A stretch of 64,000 nucleotides of DNA, taken from CAVVTR01 sp963751245. GTDB lineage: Bacteria; Acidobacteriota; Thermoanaerobaculia; Thermoanaerobaculales; Thermoanaerobaculaceae. This document shows positions 1 through 8,310 of the stretch, in pieces (within the stretch, counting starts at the first letter, position 1; every line of letters begins with the position of its first letter). The position numbers and the translations under genes were made by a program. The stretch spans positions 62,001 to 126,000 of the forward strand of contig CAVVTR010000002.1 in assembly GCA_963751245.1 (NCBI GenBank), in the 5' to 3' direction. The notes beneath the pieces are model-generated. The model did no database searches. It was not told where the DNA came from and was given only the letters and a program-made list of their open reading frames with translations.

Positions 1-2790
1 GCGGCGGGCCCGGTGGAGCAGGACGATGTCGTGGTTGAGGCTGACGCCGATGAGGGTGAGGAAGCCGACGAGCCCCGTGGCGTTGAGGCCCACGCCGGAG
101 AGCCAAAGGGCGACGGCGCCCCCGGCCAGCGCCAGCGGCATGTCGAGAAGCAGAATCCCCGCCACGCGGAGCCCCTCGAACTGGACGACCAGGATGCCAA
201 GGAGAAGGAGGAAGGCGCCGGCCACGGCCAGGACCAGGACGACGGCGAGGTGCTCCAGGGTGGGGTAGAGCCCGCCGAAGGCGACCCGGTACCCGGAGGG
301 GAGCTCGAGGCCCGCCAGCGCCTCGCGGGCGGCGGCGACGGCGCTGCCGAGGGAACCCGAGGGGGTGGCGAGGATGTCCGTTGCGCGCGCACCGTTCAGG
401 TGGCGAATCTGGTTGGGCCCGACGACGAGGTCGACGTCCGCCAGCACGGCGAGGGGGGTCCAGCCGTCGCGGGTGCGGACGGGAAGGGCGCGGAGCCCCT
501 CCAGGGTGAGGTGCGGCGCCCCCGCCAGGCGGAGGTAGAGGTCCAGGTGGGTGTTGCCCTGGGGCACGCGGGCCAGCACCTGGCCCTGGAGCGCCAGGGC
601 GAGCTGCGCGTAGAGCGCGCCGGGGGTCACGCCGTAGGCGGCCAGGGCGGGACCCCGCGGCGCGAGGCGCAGGTGCGTCACCGGGTAGGCGTCGTTGTTG
701 AAGACGTCGGTAAGGGACGGCACGGTGCGGAGCCTCTTCGCAACCTCCTCGGAGACGGTGCGGAGGGTGTCGATGCGGTTGCCGAAGACGGTGACCACAA
801 AGGGCTGGGGTAGCCCGGAGAGGCTCTCGCCGACCCGCTCGATGGTCGGAGTGTCGATGCTCTGCTGGACGCCGCCGGTGTGTCCGACGGCGAGGATGTG
901 GGCGGCGAGGCGGTCGAGGTTCGACGCGGCCACGTCGGGCTCGAGGACGACCTGGATCTCGCCGGCGAAGCTGCGCTCGGTGTAGGCGGTGGCGCCGGCG
1001 GACCCGATGCGCGTGAAGGTGTGGGCCACGGCGGGGTCGCGCCTCAGCCTGGCGGTGAGGCCGCCCACGGTTGTCTCCACGGTGGTCAGGGCGCTGCCGG
1101 GTGGGAGGCTGAAGCTGTCCAGGAGCACACCCTCGTTGGGCAGCGGCAGGAACGACACGGGCACCAGGACCAGGGCGGCGACGGCACCGGCCAGCATCGC
1201 GGCGCTGGCGGCGAGGGCGCTGCGGGGGTGACGCAGCGTGAGGTCGAGGAGACGCTCGTTGTGGTGCTCCAGCCACGCCAGGAAGCGGGCCCCGGAGGCC
1301 GGGCGGGTCCGCGGGCGGGTCCCCAGGCGCGCCAGGAGGAGGGGGATGAGGCTCAGCGAGATGGCCAGGGAGGCGAGGAGGGAGATGCTCATCGCCAGCG
1401 CGAAGGGGACGAAGAAGAGCGCGGCGAGACCGCCGACGAGGAGGAGGGGGAGGAAGACGGCGACGGTGGTGAGCGTCCCCGTGAGGTCGGGAGCGGCGAT
1501 GTCCGTGACGCCTGCCCACACTCCGTCGACCGCGTCGCCGCCCTGCTCGAGGCGATGGTAGATGCTCTCCAGCACGATGATGCCGTCGTCCGCCAGGAGG
1601 CCCACGGCCACGGACAGGGCGCCGAGGGTGAGAAGGTTGAGGGTCTGCCCCGCGGCGTGGAGGCCGGCGATGCCCAGCAGCAGCGCGAGGGGGATGGACA
1701 GCGCCAGCACCCAGACCCCGCGCTGGAGCCCGAGGATCCAGAACAGGACGGCGATGGCCAGGGCGCCGCCGACCAGGAGGTTGCGGCCCAGGTCGTCGCG
1801 GATCAGGCGGACCAGGTGCCCCTGGTTGTAGATGCGCTGCCAGGCCGCGCCGGCGGGGAGCTCCCCCTTCAGGCTCCCGAGGGTTCGCGCCACGGCTGCG
1901 GTGACCGGCAGGGTGGAGGCGCCTGGCTGCTTGATGACGACGAGGGCGACGGTGGGCCTCCCGTCGAGGAACGCCCCGGAGTGGACCGGTACGGAGCCGT
2001 GCTCGACCCGGGCGAGGTCGCCGAGCGGGATGGTCCTGCCACCGGCGTGAACCGGCAAGCGGCGCAGGGTGTCCGCCGCCGTGGGCAGGGAGCGGACCTC
2101 CGCCGGGACGTCCTGATGTCCCAGCACCAGGTAGCCCGCCGGGCCCAGGACGGCCTGGCCGCGGACGGCATCGGCGAGGTCGGCGAGGGAGACGCCGTAG
2201 CGGTGCAGCGCCGCGAGGTCGGGCTGCACCCAGAGCGCCTCGTTGCCGCTGCCGTAGACTTCCACCCGCTGCACGCCGTCGATGGCCCTGAGCGCGGGAA
2301 GCACCGCGGCTTCCACGGCCTTCTGCACTTGCCAGGGGGGCACCGCGGGCGGGATGCGCACGGCGTAGTCGGCCACCTCGTTGACGGCGTTGCCCATGAT
2401 CTGGGCGAACGGCGCCACGCCCGGGGGGAGCGAGCTCCGGGCGCGGTCAAGGGCGCCGTAGACGGCCTGCAGGTCGAGCTGGGCGTCGCCTCCGGAGACG
2501 AACCGGGCGTCGATCTCCAGCGTCCCCTGGCCCATCACGGACCTCAGCATCACCACGTCGGGAAGGCCGAGGAGCTCGCCCTCGAGGGGCCGGGCGACGA
2601 GGGTCTCCACCTCCTCCGGGGCGGCCCCCGGCCAGTGGGCGATGACCATGATCTGGGGGTAGCCGAAGCGGGGCAGCACCTCCACGGGGATGGTCAGCAG
2701 GGCGTAGACCCCGTACACCGCGAGGACGCCGTAGAAGAGCAGCCACAGGGCGGGGCGCGCCAGCAGGCGGCGGACGATGGGAGGAGGCAT
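1..2790 (-). CDS. RND-family efflux permease, CzcA/AcrB type (3' end outside window)
   Basis: Proton-driven inner-membrane pump of a tripartite efflux system. The frame is open from ATG at 2790 to the window edge, 930 codons, against 1020-1050 residues for the family, so the C-terminus is missing. The N-terminus is typical: a first membrane helix, then a segment reading IPVEVLPRFGYPQI and PGAAPEEVETLVARPLE, as in HME/HAE RND pumps. Around 1560-1620 the TM4 region reads LLADDGIIVLESI, keeping the paired Asp residues of the proton relay. It starts 4 bases after the stop of the membrane-fusion gene and ends the TolC-MFP-RND operon. The substrate (metal or organic) cannot be told from the sequence. 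Another frame over the same DNA is open for hundreds of codons on the plus strand but is Gly/Arg-rich and has no family features. Confidence 0.9.
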   Translation of the reverse strand, partial: MPPPIVRRLLARPALWLLFYGVLAVYGVYALLTIPVEVLPRFGYPQIMVIAHWPGAAPEEVETLVARPLEGELLGLPDVVMLRSVMGQGTLEIDARFVSGGDAQLDLQAVYGALDRARSSLPPGVAPFAQIMGNAVNEVADYAVRIPPAVPPWQVQKAVEAAVLPALRAIDGVQRVEVYGSGNEALWVQPDLAALHRYGVSLADLADAVRGQAVLGPAGYLVLGHQDVPAEVRSLPTAADTLRRLPVHAGGRTIPLGDLARVEHGSVPVHSGAFLDGRPTVALVVIKQPGASTLPVTAAVARTLGSLKGELPAGAAWQRIYNQGHLVRLIRDDLGRNLLVGGALAIAVLFWILGLQRGVWVLALSIPLALLLGIAGLHAAGQTLNLLTLGALSVAVGLLADDGIIVLESIYHRLEQGGDAVDGVWAGVTDIAAPDLTGTLTTVAVFLPLLLVGGLAALFFVPFALAMSISLLASLAISLSLIPLLLARLGTRPRTRPASGARFLAWLEHHNERLLDLTLRHPRSALAASAAMLAGAVAALVLVPVSFLPLPNEGVLLDSFSLPPGSALTTVETTVGGLTARLRRDPAVAHTFTRIGSAGATAYTERSFAGEIQVVLEPDVAASNLDRLAAHILAVGHTGGVQQSIDTPTIERVGESLSGLPQPFVVTVFGNRIDTLRTVSEEVAKRLRTVPSLTDVFNNDAYPVTHLRLAPRGPALAAYGVTPGALYAQLALALQGQVLARVPQGNTHLDLYLRLAGAPHLTLEGLRALPVRTRDGWTPLAVLADVDLVVGPNQIRHLNGARATDILATPSGSLGSAVAAAREALAGLELPSGYRVAFGGLYPTLEHLAVVLVLAVAGAFLLLLGILVVQFEGLRVAGILLLDMPLALAGGAVALWLSGVGLNATGLVGFLTLIGVSLNHDIVLLHRARR

Positions 2791-2794
2791 CGGC

Positions 2795-3796
2795 TCAGTC
2801 CGGTGGCTGGTAACGCTTGGAGAAGTCCAGGTGGAAGAGGAGGTAGGCGCCGGTGGTGACGACCTGCTCGCCGGGCCTGAGCCCCCGCCGGATCAGGGTC
2901 CAGCCGTCCATCGGGGGACCGATCTCGACCGCCTGGCGCCGGGTCGCCTCCCCGTCGCGCACCAGCACCCACCAGCGGCCGCCGTCCATGACCAGGGCCT
3001 CGGTGGGGACGGCCGGCCACGGCCGTGCAACCCCTGTCAGCTCCAGGGTCCCCATCTCGCCGCTCGTGAGGGTGGCCCCGCCGGTGGCCGCGCACCCCAC
3101 GCCGCGGCCGCCGTCGCGCTGGAGGGGGGCGATGACGCTGCGGACCTCCACCGGAACCGGGGCGCCACCGGACGCGGGGTAGAAGCGCCCCTTCATCCCC
3201 ACCTCCACGGCTCCGGCATCCGCGCCGAAGAAGCTGCCCCGCACCCACAGGCCACCGGTGGGCTGGATGCGCAGCAGGGGGTCGCCGATGGCCACGCGGT
3301 CGCCGTCGGCCGCGAAGGTCTCGAGGACGGTGCCCGCGACGGGAGCACGCACGGTGGCGGCGTGCTCCTGGTTGTCGAGGCCGGCCCGGACGGCCTCGAG
3401 GGCGGCGCGGGCGTCGGCCACCGCGGCGCGGGCGTCGTCGAGCTGCTGCCGGGTGCTGAGGTCCGGGTAGGTGCTCTCCACCGCGGCCGCGGTGCTCTCG
3501 GCCAGGTGCAGCGCGGTGCGGGCGCGGGCCACCGCGGTGCGCGCCCGCGCGATCTCGGCGCCCTGCTCGGGGCCCGCGATGCGCGCGACCGCCTCGCCCC
3601 GCCCCACCGCCGATCCCGGCACGACGGCGAGGTCGCTCACGGCCCCGGCCACCACCGCCGAGACCGTCACCGTGGTGATGGGCTCGACGGTGGCGTAGGC
3701 GGTGTAGGAGGCGGCCACGTCCCGCGTCTCGACGGTGGCCGTTCCCGGCGGCGCCGCCGCGGCCGCCGCCACGAGGAGGAGGACCGCAGCGCGCAT
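2795..3796 (-). CDS. Periplasmic membrane-fusion (adaptor) protein of RND efflux system
   Basis: Adaptor linking the RND pump to the TolC channel. The 333-residue protein starts with a short Ala-rich hydrophobic signal (MRAAVLLLVAAAAAA). A barrel-sandwich half-lipoyl segment follows (VSAVVAGAVSDLAVVPGSAV), then an alpha-helical hairpin rich in Ala and Arg (residues ~85-145) and the second half-lipoyl part (VRAPVAGTVLETFAADGDRV). The C-terminal beta domains end in LRPGEQVVTTGAYLLF, the usual C-terminus of HlyD/CzcB-like adaptors. The start was chosen because its ATG shares one base with the TGA of the upstream TolC gene (TGATG). The ORF is open further upstream in this frame, but only as a shadow of the TolC gene. 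Confidence 0.88.
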   Translation of the reverse strand: MRAAVLLLVAAAAAAPPGTATVETRDVAASYTAYATVEPITTVTVSAVVAGAVSDLAVVPGSAVGRGEAVARIAGPEQGAEIARARTAVARARTALHLAESTAAAVESTYPDLSTRQQLDDARAAVADARAALEAVRAGLDNQEHAATVRAPVAGTVLETFAADGDRVAIGDPLLRIQPTGGLWVRGSFFGADAGAVEVGMKGRFYPASGGAPVPVEVRSVIAPLQRDGGRGVGCAATGGATLTSGEMGTLELTGVARPWPAVPTEALVMDGGRWWVLVRDGEATRRQAVEIGPPMDGWTLIRRGLRPGEQVVTTGAYLLFHLDFSKRYQPPD

Positions 3797-5100
3797 CAGC
3801 CGCCCCCGGAGGGCAGCCGGCCGGTGAGCAGGTCGATCCGGGCCAGGGCGAGGCCGAGGCGGGCGGTGGCCGAGGCCAGGGAGAGCCGGGCCTGGACCAG
3901 CTCCTGCTGGGCGAGGAAGAGGTCCAGGCTGTTGAGCCGGCCGGCCTCGTAGCCCTCGTTGCTGATGCGCGCGATCTCGGCCCGTGCCGGCACGATCTCC
4001 CGCGCGGCCCGGACGTCGGCCAGGGCCGCGTCGGCCTCGCCGCGGGCCTGGGCCAGGGCCTGCCTCAGGTCGAGGCGCGCCTGGCGGACATCCGTCTCCG
4101 CCGCCGCCGCCCGCAGCCTCGCCGCGTCCTCCGTGGCCCTGAGCGCTCCGGAGGTGAACACGGGCACGGCCAGGAAGACCCCCGCGCTCCAGCCCGGCCC
4201 GACATCCCAGGGCACGGCGAGGGTGTCCCATCCCACGGCGGCCTGGAGCTGGATGCGGGGCAGCCGCTCTCCCCGGACGGCGCCGAGCATCGCGGTCTGC
4301 CGCTCCGCCTCGCTCCGGCGCAGGGCGAGGGAGGGCTGGTGCGCCAGGGCGTCGGTGTCGAGGGTGTCCAGGGAAGGCAGCGTGAAGGTCGCGGCCGGGG
4401 GCGGGGGCGGCGCCAGGGGCGGCAGGGGAGCGAGGCCGGTGAGCAGGCCCAGCTGTTCGGCGGCGGCCTCCTCGCGGGCCCGGGCGACGGCCAGGCCCTG
4501 GCGTGCCTGGGTCACCGCCGTGCTCGCGCGGACGAGGTCGAGCCGGGACCGGGTCCCGGCGTCGAGGCCCTTCTGCGTCGCCTGGAGGCTGGTGCCGGCC
4601 ATCTGCTCCGCGGCCCGCCAGGTGTCGACCGCGGCCCTCTCCTCCATCAGCGCGAAGAAGGTGCGGGCCACGGCCCCCGCCACCCCCAGACGGGCCACCA
4701 GGGCGGCCATGCGGCTGGACGCGGCCGCCGCTCGGGATGCCGTGACGGTCTCCCGGGCGGTACGGTTGAGCAGCCACTGGCCCACGACGAGCTGACCGGT
4801 GATCTCGCGCGGACCGTTGGCGGCCGCGAAGTCGAGGGTGCCGTCGCGGTTGCCCGTGTAGAGGTCGCCGGCCTGGACCCCGAGCTGAGGCCAGAGCTGC
4901 GACGAGCGGGCGTCGGCCTCGCGCCCGGCCGCCCGCGCCCGGTCGCCGGCGGCGGCCAGGGAGGGCTGATGAGCCAGGGCGAGCCGGACGGCGCCGGGCA
5001 GGTCGAGGCCTGCTGCGGCCTCGTCCTCCGCCGCCGCCGGAGCGGCGAGCGCGAGACCCAGTCCGAAGACGAGGATGGCCAGCTGTCCGCGGTGTCGCAC
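3796..5100 (-). CDS. TolC-family outer-membrane efflux protein
   Basis: Outer-membrane channel of the tripartite system and first gene of the minus-strand operon. It has 434 residues, normal for the family. A signal peptide ends near APAAAEDE (residues ~1-24). Two OEP repeats follow, each beginning with the family motif (LDLPGAVRLALAHQPSL near residue 32 and a second LDTDALAHQPSLALRRSEAERQ near 255), with long Ala/Arg/Leu-rich coiled-coil segments. The last helix resembles family members (LSLASATARLGLALARIDLLTG). Its order before the adaptor and pump, with near-zero spacing, suggests one transcript made from the 5.1-5.2 kb region. Confidence 0.9.
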   Translation of the reverse strand: MRHRGQLAILVFGLGLALAAPAAAEDEAAAGLDLPGAVRLALAHQPSLAAAGDRARAAGREADARSSQLWPQLGVQAGDLYTGNRDGTLDFAAANGPREITGQLVVGQWLLNRTARETVTASRAAAASSRMAALVARLGVAGAVARTFFALMEERAAVDTWRAAEQMAGTSLQATQKGLDAGTRSRLDLVRASTAVTQARQGLAVARAREEAAAEQLGLLTGLAPLPPLAPPPPPAATFTLPSLDTLDTDALAHQPSLALRRSEAERQTAMLGAVRGERLPRIQLQAAVGWDTLAVPWDVGPGWSAGVFLAVPVFTSGALRATEDAARLRAAAAETDVRQARLDLRQALAQARGEADAALADVRAAREIVPARAEIARISNEGYEAGRLNSLDLFLAQQELVQARLSLASATARLGLALARIDLLTGRLPSGGG

Positions 5101-5126
5101 CTGCGAGGACCCTCGCCGCTAGAACC

Positions 5127-5153
5127 GGACGGATCGGCAACGGAATTCCGTCC
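5127..5153. promoter_or_regulatory. Inverted repeat upstream of the efflux operon (possible operator)
   Basis: GGACGGA at 5127-5133 is the exact reverse complement of TCCGTCC at 5147-5153. A perfect 12-bp palindrome, ACGGAATTCCGT, lies inside at 5140-5151. The dyad is 27 bp upstream of the tolC-like start, where a repressor of an efflux operon would be expected to bind. No regulator gene is adjacent, so the role is inferred from position and symmetry only. Confidence 0.35.
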
Positions 5154-5203
5154 CGACGGCCGGCGCCCGGGCCGGTCGCCTGAGAGCCCGCCGCGGCGCG
5201 CCG

Positions 5204-5460
5204 TCAGGAGCCTCCCGCCTCGCGCAGCCCGGGGTCGCGCAGCGCGAGGACGCGCGGCCGCTCGAGCCGGAGCCAGGGCGAGGAGAGCTCGCCGTGCCGG
5301 CGCACCTCGGCGCCGGACACCGTACCGGTGAGGTCGCTGAACAGGTCCAGGCAGGCGGAGACGCGGCCCAGGCTCGCCGCGTCGGACGCACCGCGCCACC
5401 GGGTGATGCCCCGCGGGCCGGTGTGCGCGTCGGCCCACCCTGGCCGCAGGGAGCGGCGGA
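5204..5460 (-). pseudogene. Unrecognised coding-like fragment between the two minus-strand operons
   Basis: A minus-strand frame ending at a stop at 5204 keeps nearly all G/C third positions for about 80 codons and has a protein-like composition (for example SACLDLFSDLTGTVSGAEV and SSPWLRLERPRVLAL). I find no ATG, GTG or TTG in frame before the stop of the upstream molybdenum hydroxylase, so no normal start exists. It may be the 3' remnant of a gene, or a small gene whose start was lost to an indel. No family is recognised. The rest of the 5101-5508 gap holds only the dyad described separately. Confidence 0.3.
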
Positions 5461-5508
5461 CGCCCCGCTTCCGGTTGCCTGCCCGTCGTGGCGCCGTCGC
5501 CGGAGGGG

Positions 5509-7650
5509 TCAGGGGGTGGCCGCGGCGCTCGCGGCGTCGCGGTCCTTCAGGGCGGCGAGCAGGCGCGCGGGCGTGATGGGCAGCCGGTAGAGCCGGGCGC
5601 CGGTGGCGTCGAACACGGCGTTGGCGATGACGGCGCCCATGGGCACGATGGCCGGCTCGCCACCGCCCTGGGGCGCGACGGCATCGTTGCGCACGAGCAC
5701 CGTCTCGATGCGGGGCACCCAGGAGAAGCGCGGGAGCTCGTAGGTGTCGAAGTTGGTGTCGAGGATCCTGCCGCCCTCGAAGCGGAGCTCCTCGGTCAGG
5801 GGATACCCGAGCCCCATGGTGATGCACCCCTCCATCTGCATCGTCGCGCCCTCGGGGTTGACGACGACGCCCATCTCCTGGGCCGCCACCACCCGGTCCA
5901 CCGCGATGGCGCCGGTGGCGCGGTCGACGGTGACGTCGGCGATGAGCGCGACGTAGGTGCCGGCGTCGATGCCGCAGGCGACGCCGCGGCCCCGGCCGGT
6001 GCGGCGGGGCGCCGCCCCGGGTTTCCAGCCGTACGCCTTCGCGGCTGCGCGGATGACGCCGAGCATGCGCGTGTCGGAGGTGTTGCGCAGCCGGAACTCG
6101 ACGGGGTCGGCGCCGATGGCCGCCGCCATGAGGTCGATCTGCGATTCCTTGGCGAAGACGTTCATGTTGGCGCCTGGCGCCCGCCAGGGACCGGTGCCGA
6201 AGGGATGCAGCCCGGTCCCGCCGCCGTGCCAAGAGCCCGACACGCGGATACGGGCGTTGGGGACGTCGTAGAACAAGTCGGTGCCCCGGTCGCCGGCGGC
6301 GAAGACGTGGTAGTCCCAGGCCGTCATGGCTCCCGCGCGGTCCACCGCGGAGACCAGGGTGACCACCGCGGCGGGGTCGAAGGTGTCGTGGAAGAACTCC
6401 TCCTCGCGGGTCCAGGCCACCTGCACCGGGACCCCGGTGAGCCGCGCCAGCCGCGCCGCATGCGAGGCCTGCAGGCCGGCGCTCTTGCCCCCGAAGCCGC
6501 CGCCCACGTAGGGCGTGATGACCCGGACCTTGTCGGGAGCGAGCCCGAGCTCCTCGGCGAGGCGGTCGTGGGTGGGGAACGGCGTCTGCGTCGAGGCCCA
6601 CACCGTGAGCTTTCCGTCCTTGATCTCGGCGACGGCGGTGTGGGTCTCCATGGGTGCGTGTGCCACGTAGCCCTTGCGGTACTCGGACTCGAAGGTGTGC
6701 GCGGCGCCGCTCAGGGCGGACGGGAGGTCGCCGCGCTCGAGGGCGGTCTCCGCCGTGGTGGAGGTGCGGAGGATGTGGTCGAACACCGTCTCGGTGTCGA
6801 ACTCCGGCTTCGGCGTGCTCCAGCGGGCCTGGATGGCGTCCAGAGCGGCTCCGGCGGCCTCGGGGTCGGCGTGGAGCACGGCGACGAGGTCGCCGTCCCT
6901 CACCACCCTCACGCCGGGCATCGCTTCCGCGGCGCGGGTGTCGAGGCTCTCGAGCTTCGCACCGTGGGCCGGCGGGAGCACGATCCGGGCGTGGAGCATG
7001 CCGTCGCGGTGGATATCGCCGGCGTACCGGGCCTGCCCGGTGACCTTGGCTCGGGCGTCGAAGCGCTCCGGGGAGCGCCCCATGACAGTGAACTCCTTGA
7101 CGTCCCGCAGCACGGCCTGCGTGTGCACGGTCCGGCTGATCCGCTGGCCTTTCGTGAGCTCGCCGTACGTGACCCGGCGCTCGGGGCGGCCGGCCACCGA
7201 GACGACGCCGTCGGCGACCAGCAGCCGGTCGACGCTCACGCCGAGCTTCTTGGCGGCGAGGCCGAGCAGCACCGCCCGCGCCTCGGCGGCGGCCGTGCGC
7301 AGGACCGGTCCGAACATCCGCGTGGTGAGGGAGCCGAAGGTGCCCATGTCCCAGGGACAGCGGTCGGTGTCGCCGAGGACCATCTCGACGGCGCCGAGGG
7401 CGACGCCGAGCTCCTCGGCGGCCATCTGGGCCTGAGAGGTCATGACGCCCTGGCCCATCTCGATCTTGCCGGAGAACACGGTGACCCGCCCGTCCTCGCC
7501 GATGTGGAGGTAGGCGTTGAGGTCCTCGGGATACGCGCGGCGGCGTCGCTGGCCGAACACGGCGCCCGGTCCGAGGCTGACGAAGACCACGATCCCGCCG
7601 CCGGCGATCTTGAAGAACGTGCGCCGGTCGATGCCCTTGCGTTCGCTCAT
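5509..7650 (-). CDS. Xanthine dehydrogenase-family molybdenum hydroxylase, large subunit (IorB/aldehyde oxidoreductase type), Tat-exported
   Basis: Molybdopterin-binding catalytic subunit of a periplasmic hydroxylase acting on an N-heterocycle or aldehyde. It has 713 residues. The N-terminus carries a twin-arginine signal (DRRTFFKIAGGGIVVF, residues ~8-23). The hammerhead domain lies around residues 190-290 (FDARAKVTGQARYAGDIH), and MoCo-binding loops follow (VGGGFGGK; GTGPWRAPG). The C-terminal loop GGGEPAIVPMGAVIANAVF contains the conserved active-site Glu region. ATG at 7650 overlaps the stop of the small-subunit gene by four bases (ATGA). The length matches single-gene IorB-like subunits rather than full-length XdhB. 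No cytochrome or XdhC maturation gene is adjacent. Substrate unknown. Confidence 0.9.
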   Translation of the reverse strand: MSERKGIDRRTFFKIAGGGIVVFVSLGPGAVFGQRRRRAYPEDLNAYLHIGEDGRVTVFSGKIEMGQGVMTSQAQMAAEELGVALGAVEMVLGDTDRCPWDMGTFGSLTTRMFGPVLRTAAAEARAVLLGLAAKKLGVSVDRLLVADGVVSVAGRPERRVTYGELTKGQRISRTVHTQAVLRDVKEFTVMGRSPERFDARAKVTGQARYAGDIHRDGMLHARIVLPPAHGAKLESLDTRAAEAMPGVRVVRDGDLVAVLHADPEAAGAALDAIQARWSTPKPEFDTETVFDHILRTSTTAETALERGDLPSALSGAAHTFESEYRKGYVAHAPMETHTAVAEIKDGKLTVWASTQTPFPTHDRLAEELGLAPDKVRVITPYVGGGFGGKSAGLQASHAARLARLTGVPVQVAWTREEEFFHDTFDPAAVVTLVSAVDRAGAMTAWDYHVFAAGDRGTDLFYDVPNARIRVSGSWHGGGTGLHPFGTGPWRAPGANMNVFAKESQIDLMAAAIGADPVEFRLRNTSDTRMLGVIRAAAKAYGWKPGAAPRRTGRGRGVACGIDAGTYVALIADVTVDRATGAIAVDRVVAAQEMGVVVNPEGATMQMEGCITMGLGYPLTEELRFEGGRILDTNFDTYELPRFSWVPRIETVLVRNDAVAPQGGGEPAIVPMGAVIANAVFDATGARLYRLPITPARLLAALKDRDAASAAATP

Positions 7651-8123
7651 GACGAGGCTCCCTTCGTGCCGGCCACCGAGGCGACGGCCGCAACGATCCT
7701 CTTGTGCGCGCCGCAGCGGCAGAGGTTGTCCTCCATCCCCTTGACGATGGCCTCGGGCGACGCGTGGGGCTGCTGCCGGAGAAGGGCGACGGCGTTCATG
7801 ATCATGCCGGAGGTGCAGAATCCGCACTGGTAGCCGCCCTGGTCGATGAACGCCTGCTGGAGCGGGTGCAGGGTATCGCCCTTGGCGAGGCCCTCGATGG
7901 TCAGGACGTCCTTGCCCTCGACCTCCTTGAGGGTGGTCTGGCAGGAGCGGACGGCGGCGCCGTCCACCACCACCGTGCAGGCGCCGCAGATCCCCGCGCC
8001 GCAGCCGAACTTCGTGCCGGTGAGGCCGAGATCGGTGCGGAGGACCCACAGGAGCGTGCGCTCGTCGTCGGTCTCCAGGGTGGCGGGCGTGCCGTTGAGA
8101 CGGAAGCGGATGGTCTTTTTCAT
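7647..8123 (-). CDS. (2Fe-2S)-binding small subunit of molybdenum hydroxylase (IorA/CoxS type)
   Basis: Electron-transfer subunit partner of the downstream molybdenum subunit. It has 158 residues. The N-terminal plant-type ferredoxin fold carries GCGAGICGACTVVVDG (Cys ligands of the first cluster). The C-terminal helical domain carries QCGFCTSGMIM and NLCRCGAHKRI, the CxxC/CxC ligands of the second cluster. It has no signal peptide of its own and is presumably exported with the Tat-tagged large subunit. The start ATG at 8123 has a purine-rich stretch just upstream. The divergent kinase gene starts near 8311, so about 185 bases hold both promoters. Confidence 0.92.
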   Translation of the reverse strand: MKKTIRFRLNGTPATLETDDERTLLWVLRTDLGLTGTKFGCGAGICGACTVVVDGAAVRSCQTTLKEVEGKDVLTIEGLAKGDTLHPLQQAFIDQGGYQCGFCTSGMIMNAVALLRQQPHASPEAIVKGMEDNLCRCGAHKRIVAAVASVAGTKGASS

Positions 8124-8310
8124 GGGCCCTCCCCGGCGTGACGCCGTGGTCCTTCCCAGGATCGTATCGCCCCCGGTGGCGGGCCCGCAACAGAGGCGTT
8201 CCGGCGTGCCGACTCCGCAGCCGCTGTTCGCGTGGAGGACAGCTTCGGGAGGAGCGGGGTCGTTGCGCCCTCGGGCTGTGTGATACTGAACGGCAGCAGT
8301 GTGCTCCGAC

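Noticed and set aside
880..2859. A long plus-strand open frame (659 codons) opposite the RND permease
   Set aside because: Its product is Gly/Arg/Gln/Glu-rich with no family features; the opposite strand encodes a clear RND pump. GC-rich third positions suppress stops on the antisense strand.
5488..7833. A 781-codon plus-strand frame opposite the molybdenum hydroxylase
   Set aside because: Composition is low-complexity (Gly, Val, His, Glu repeats) and mirrors the sense codons; the minus strand has all cofactor motifs.
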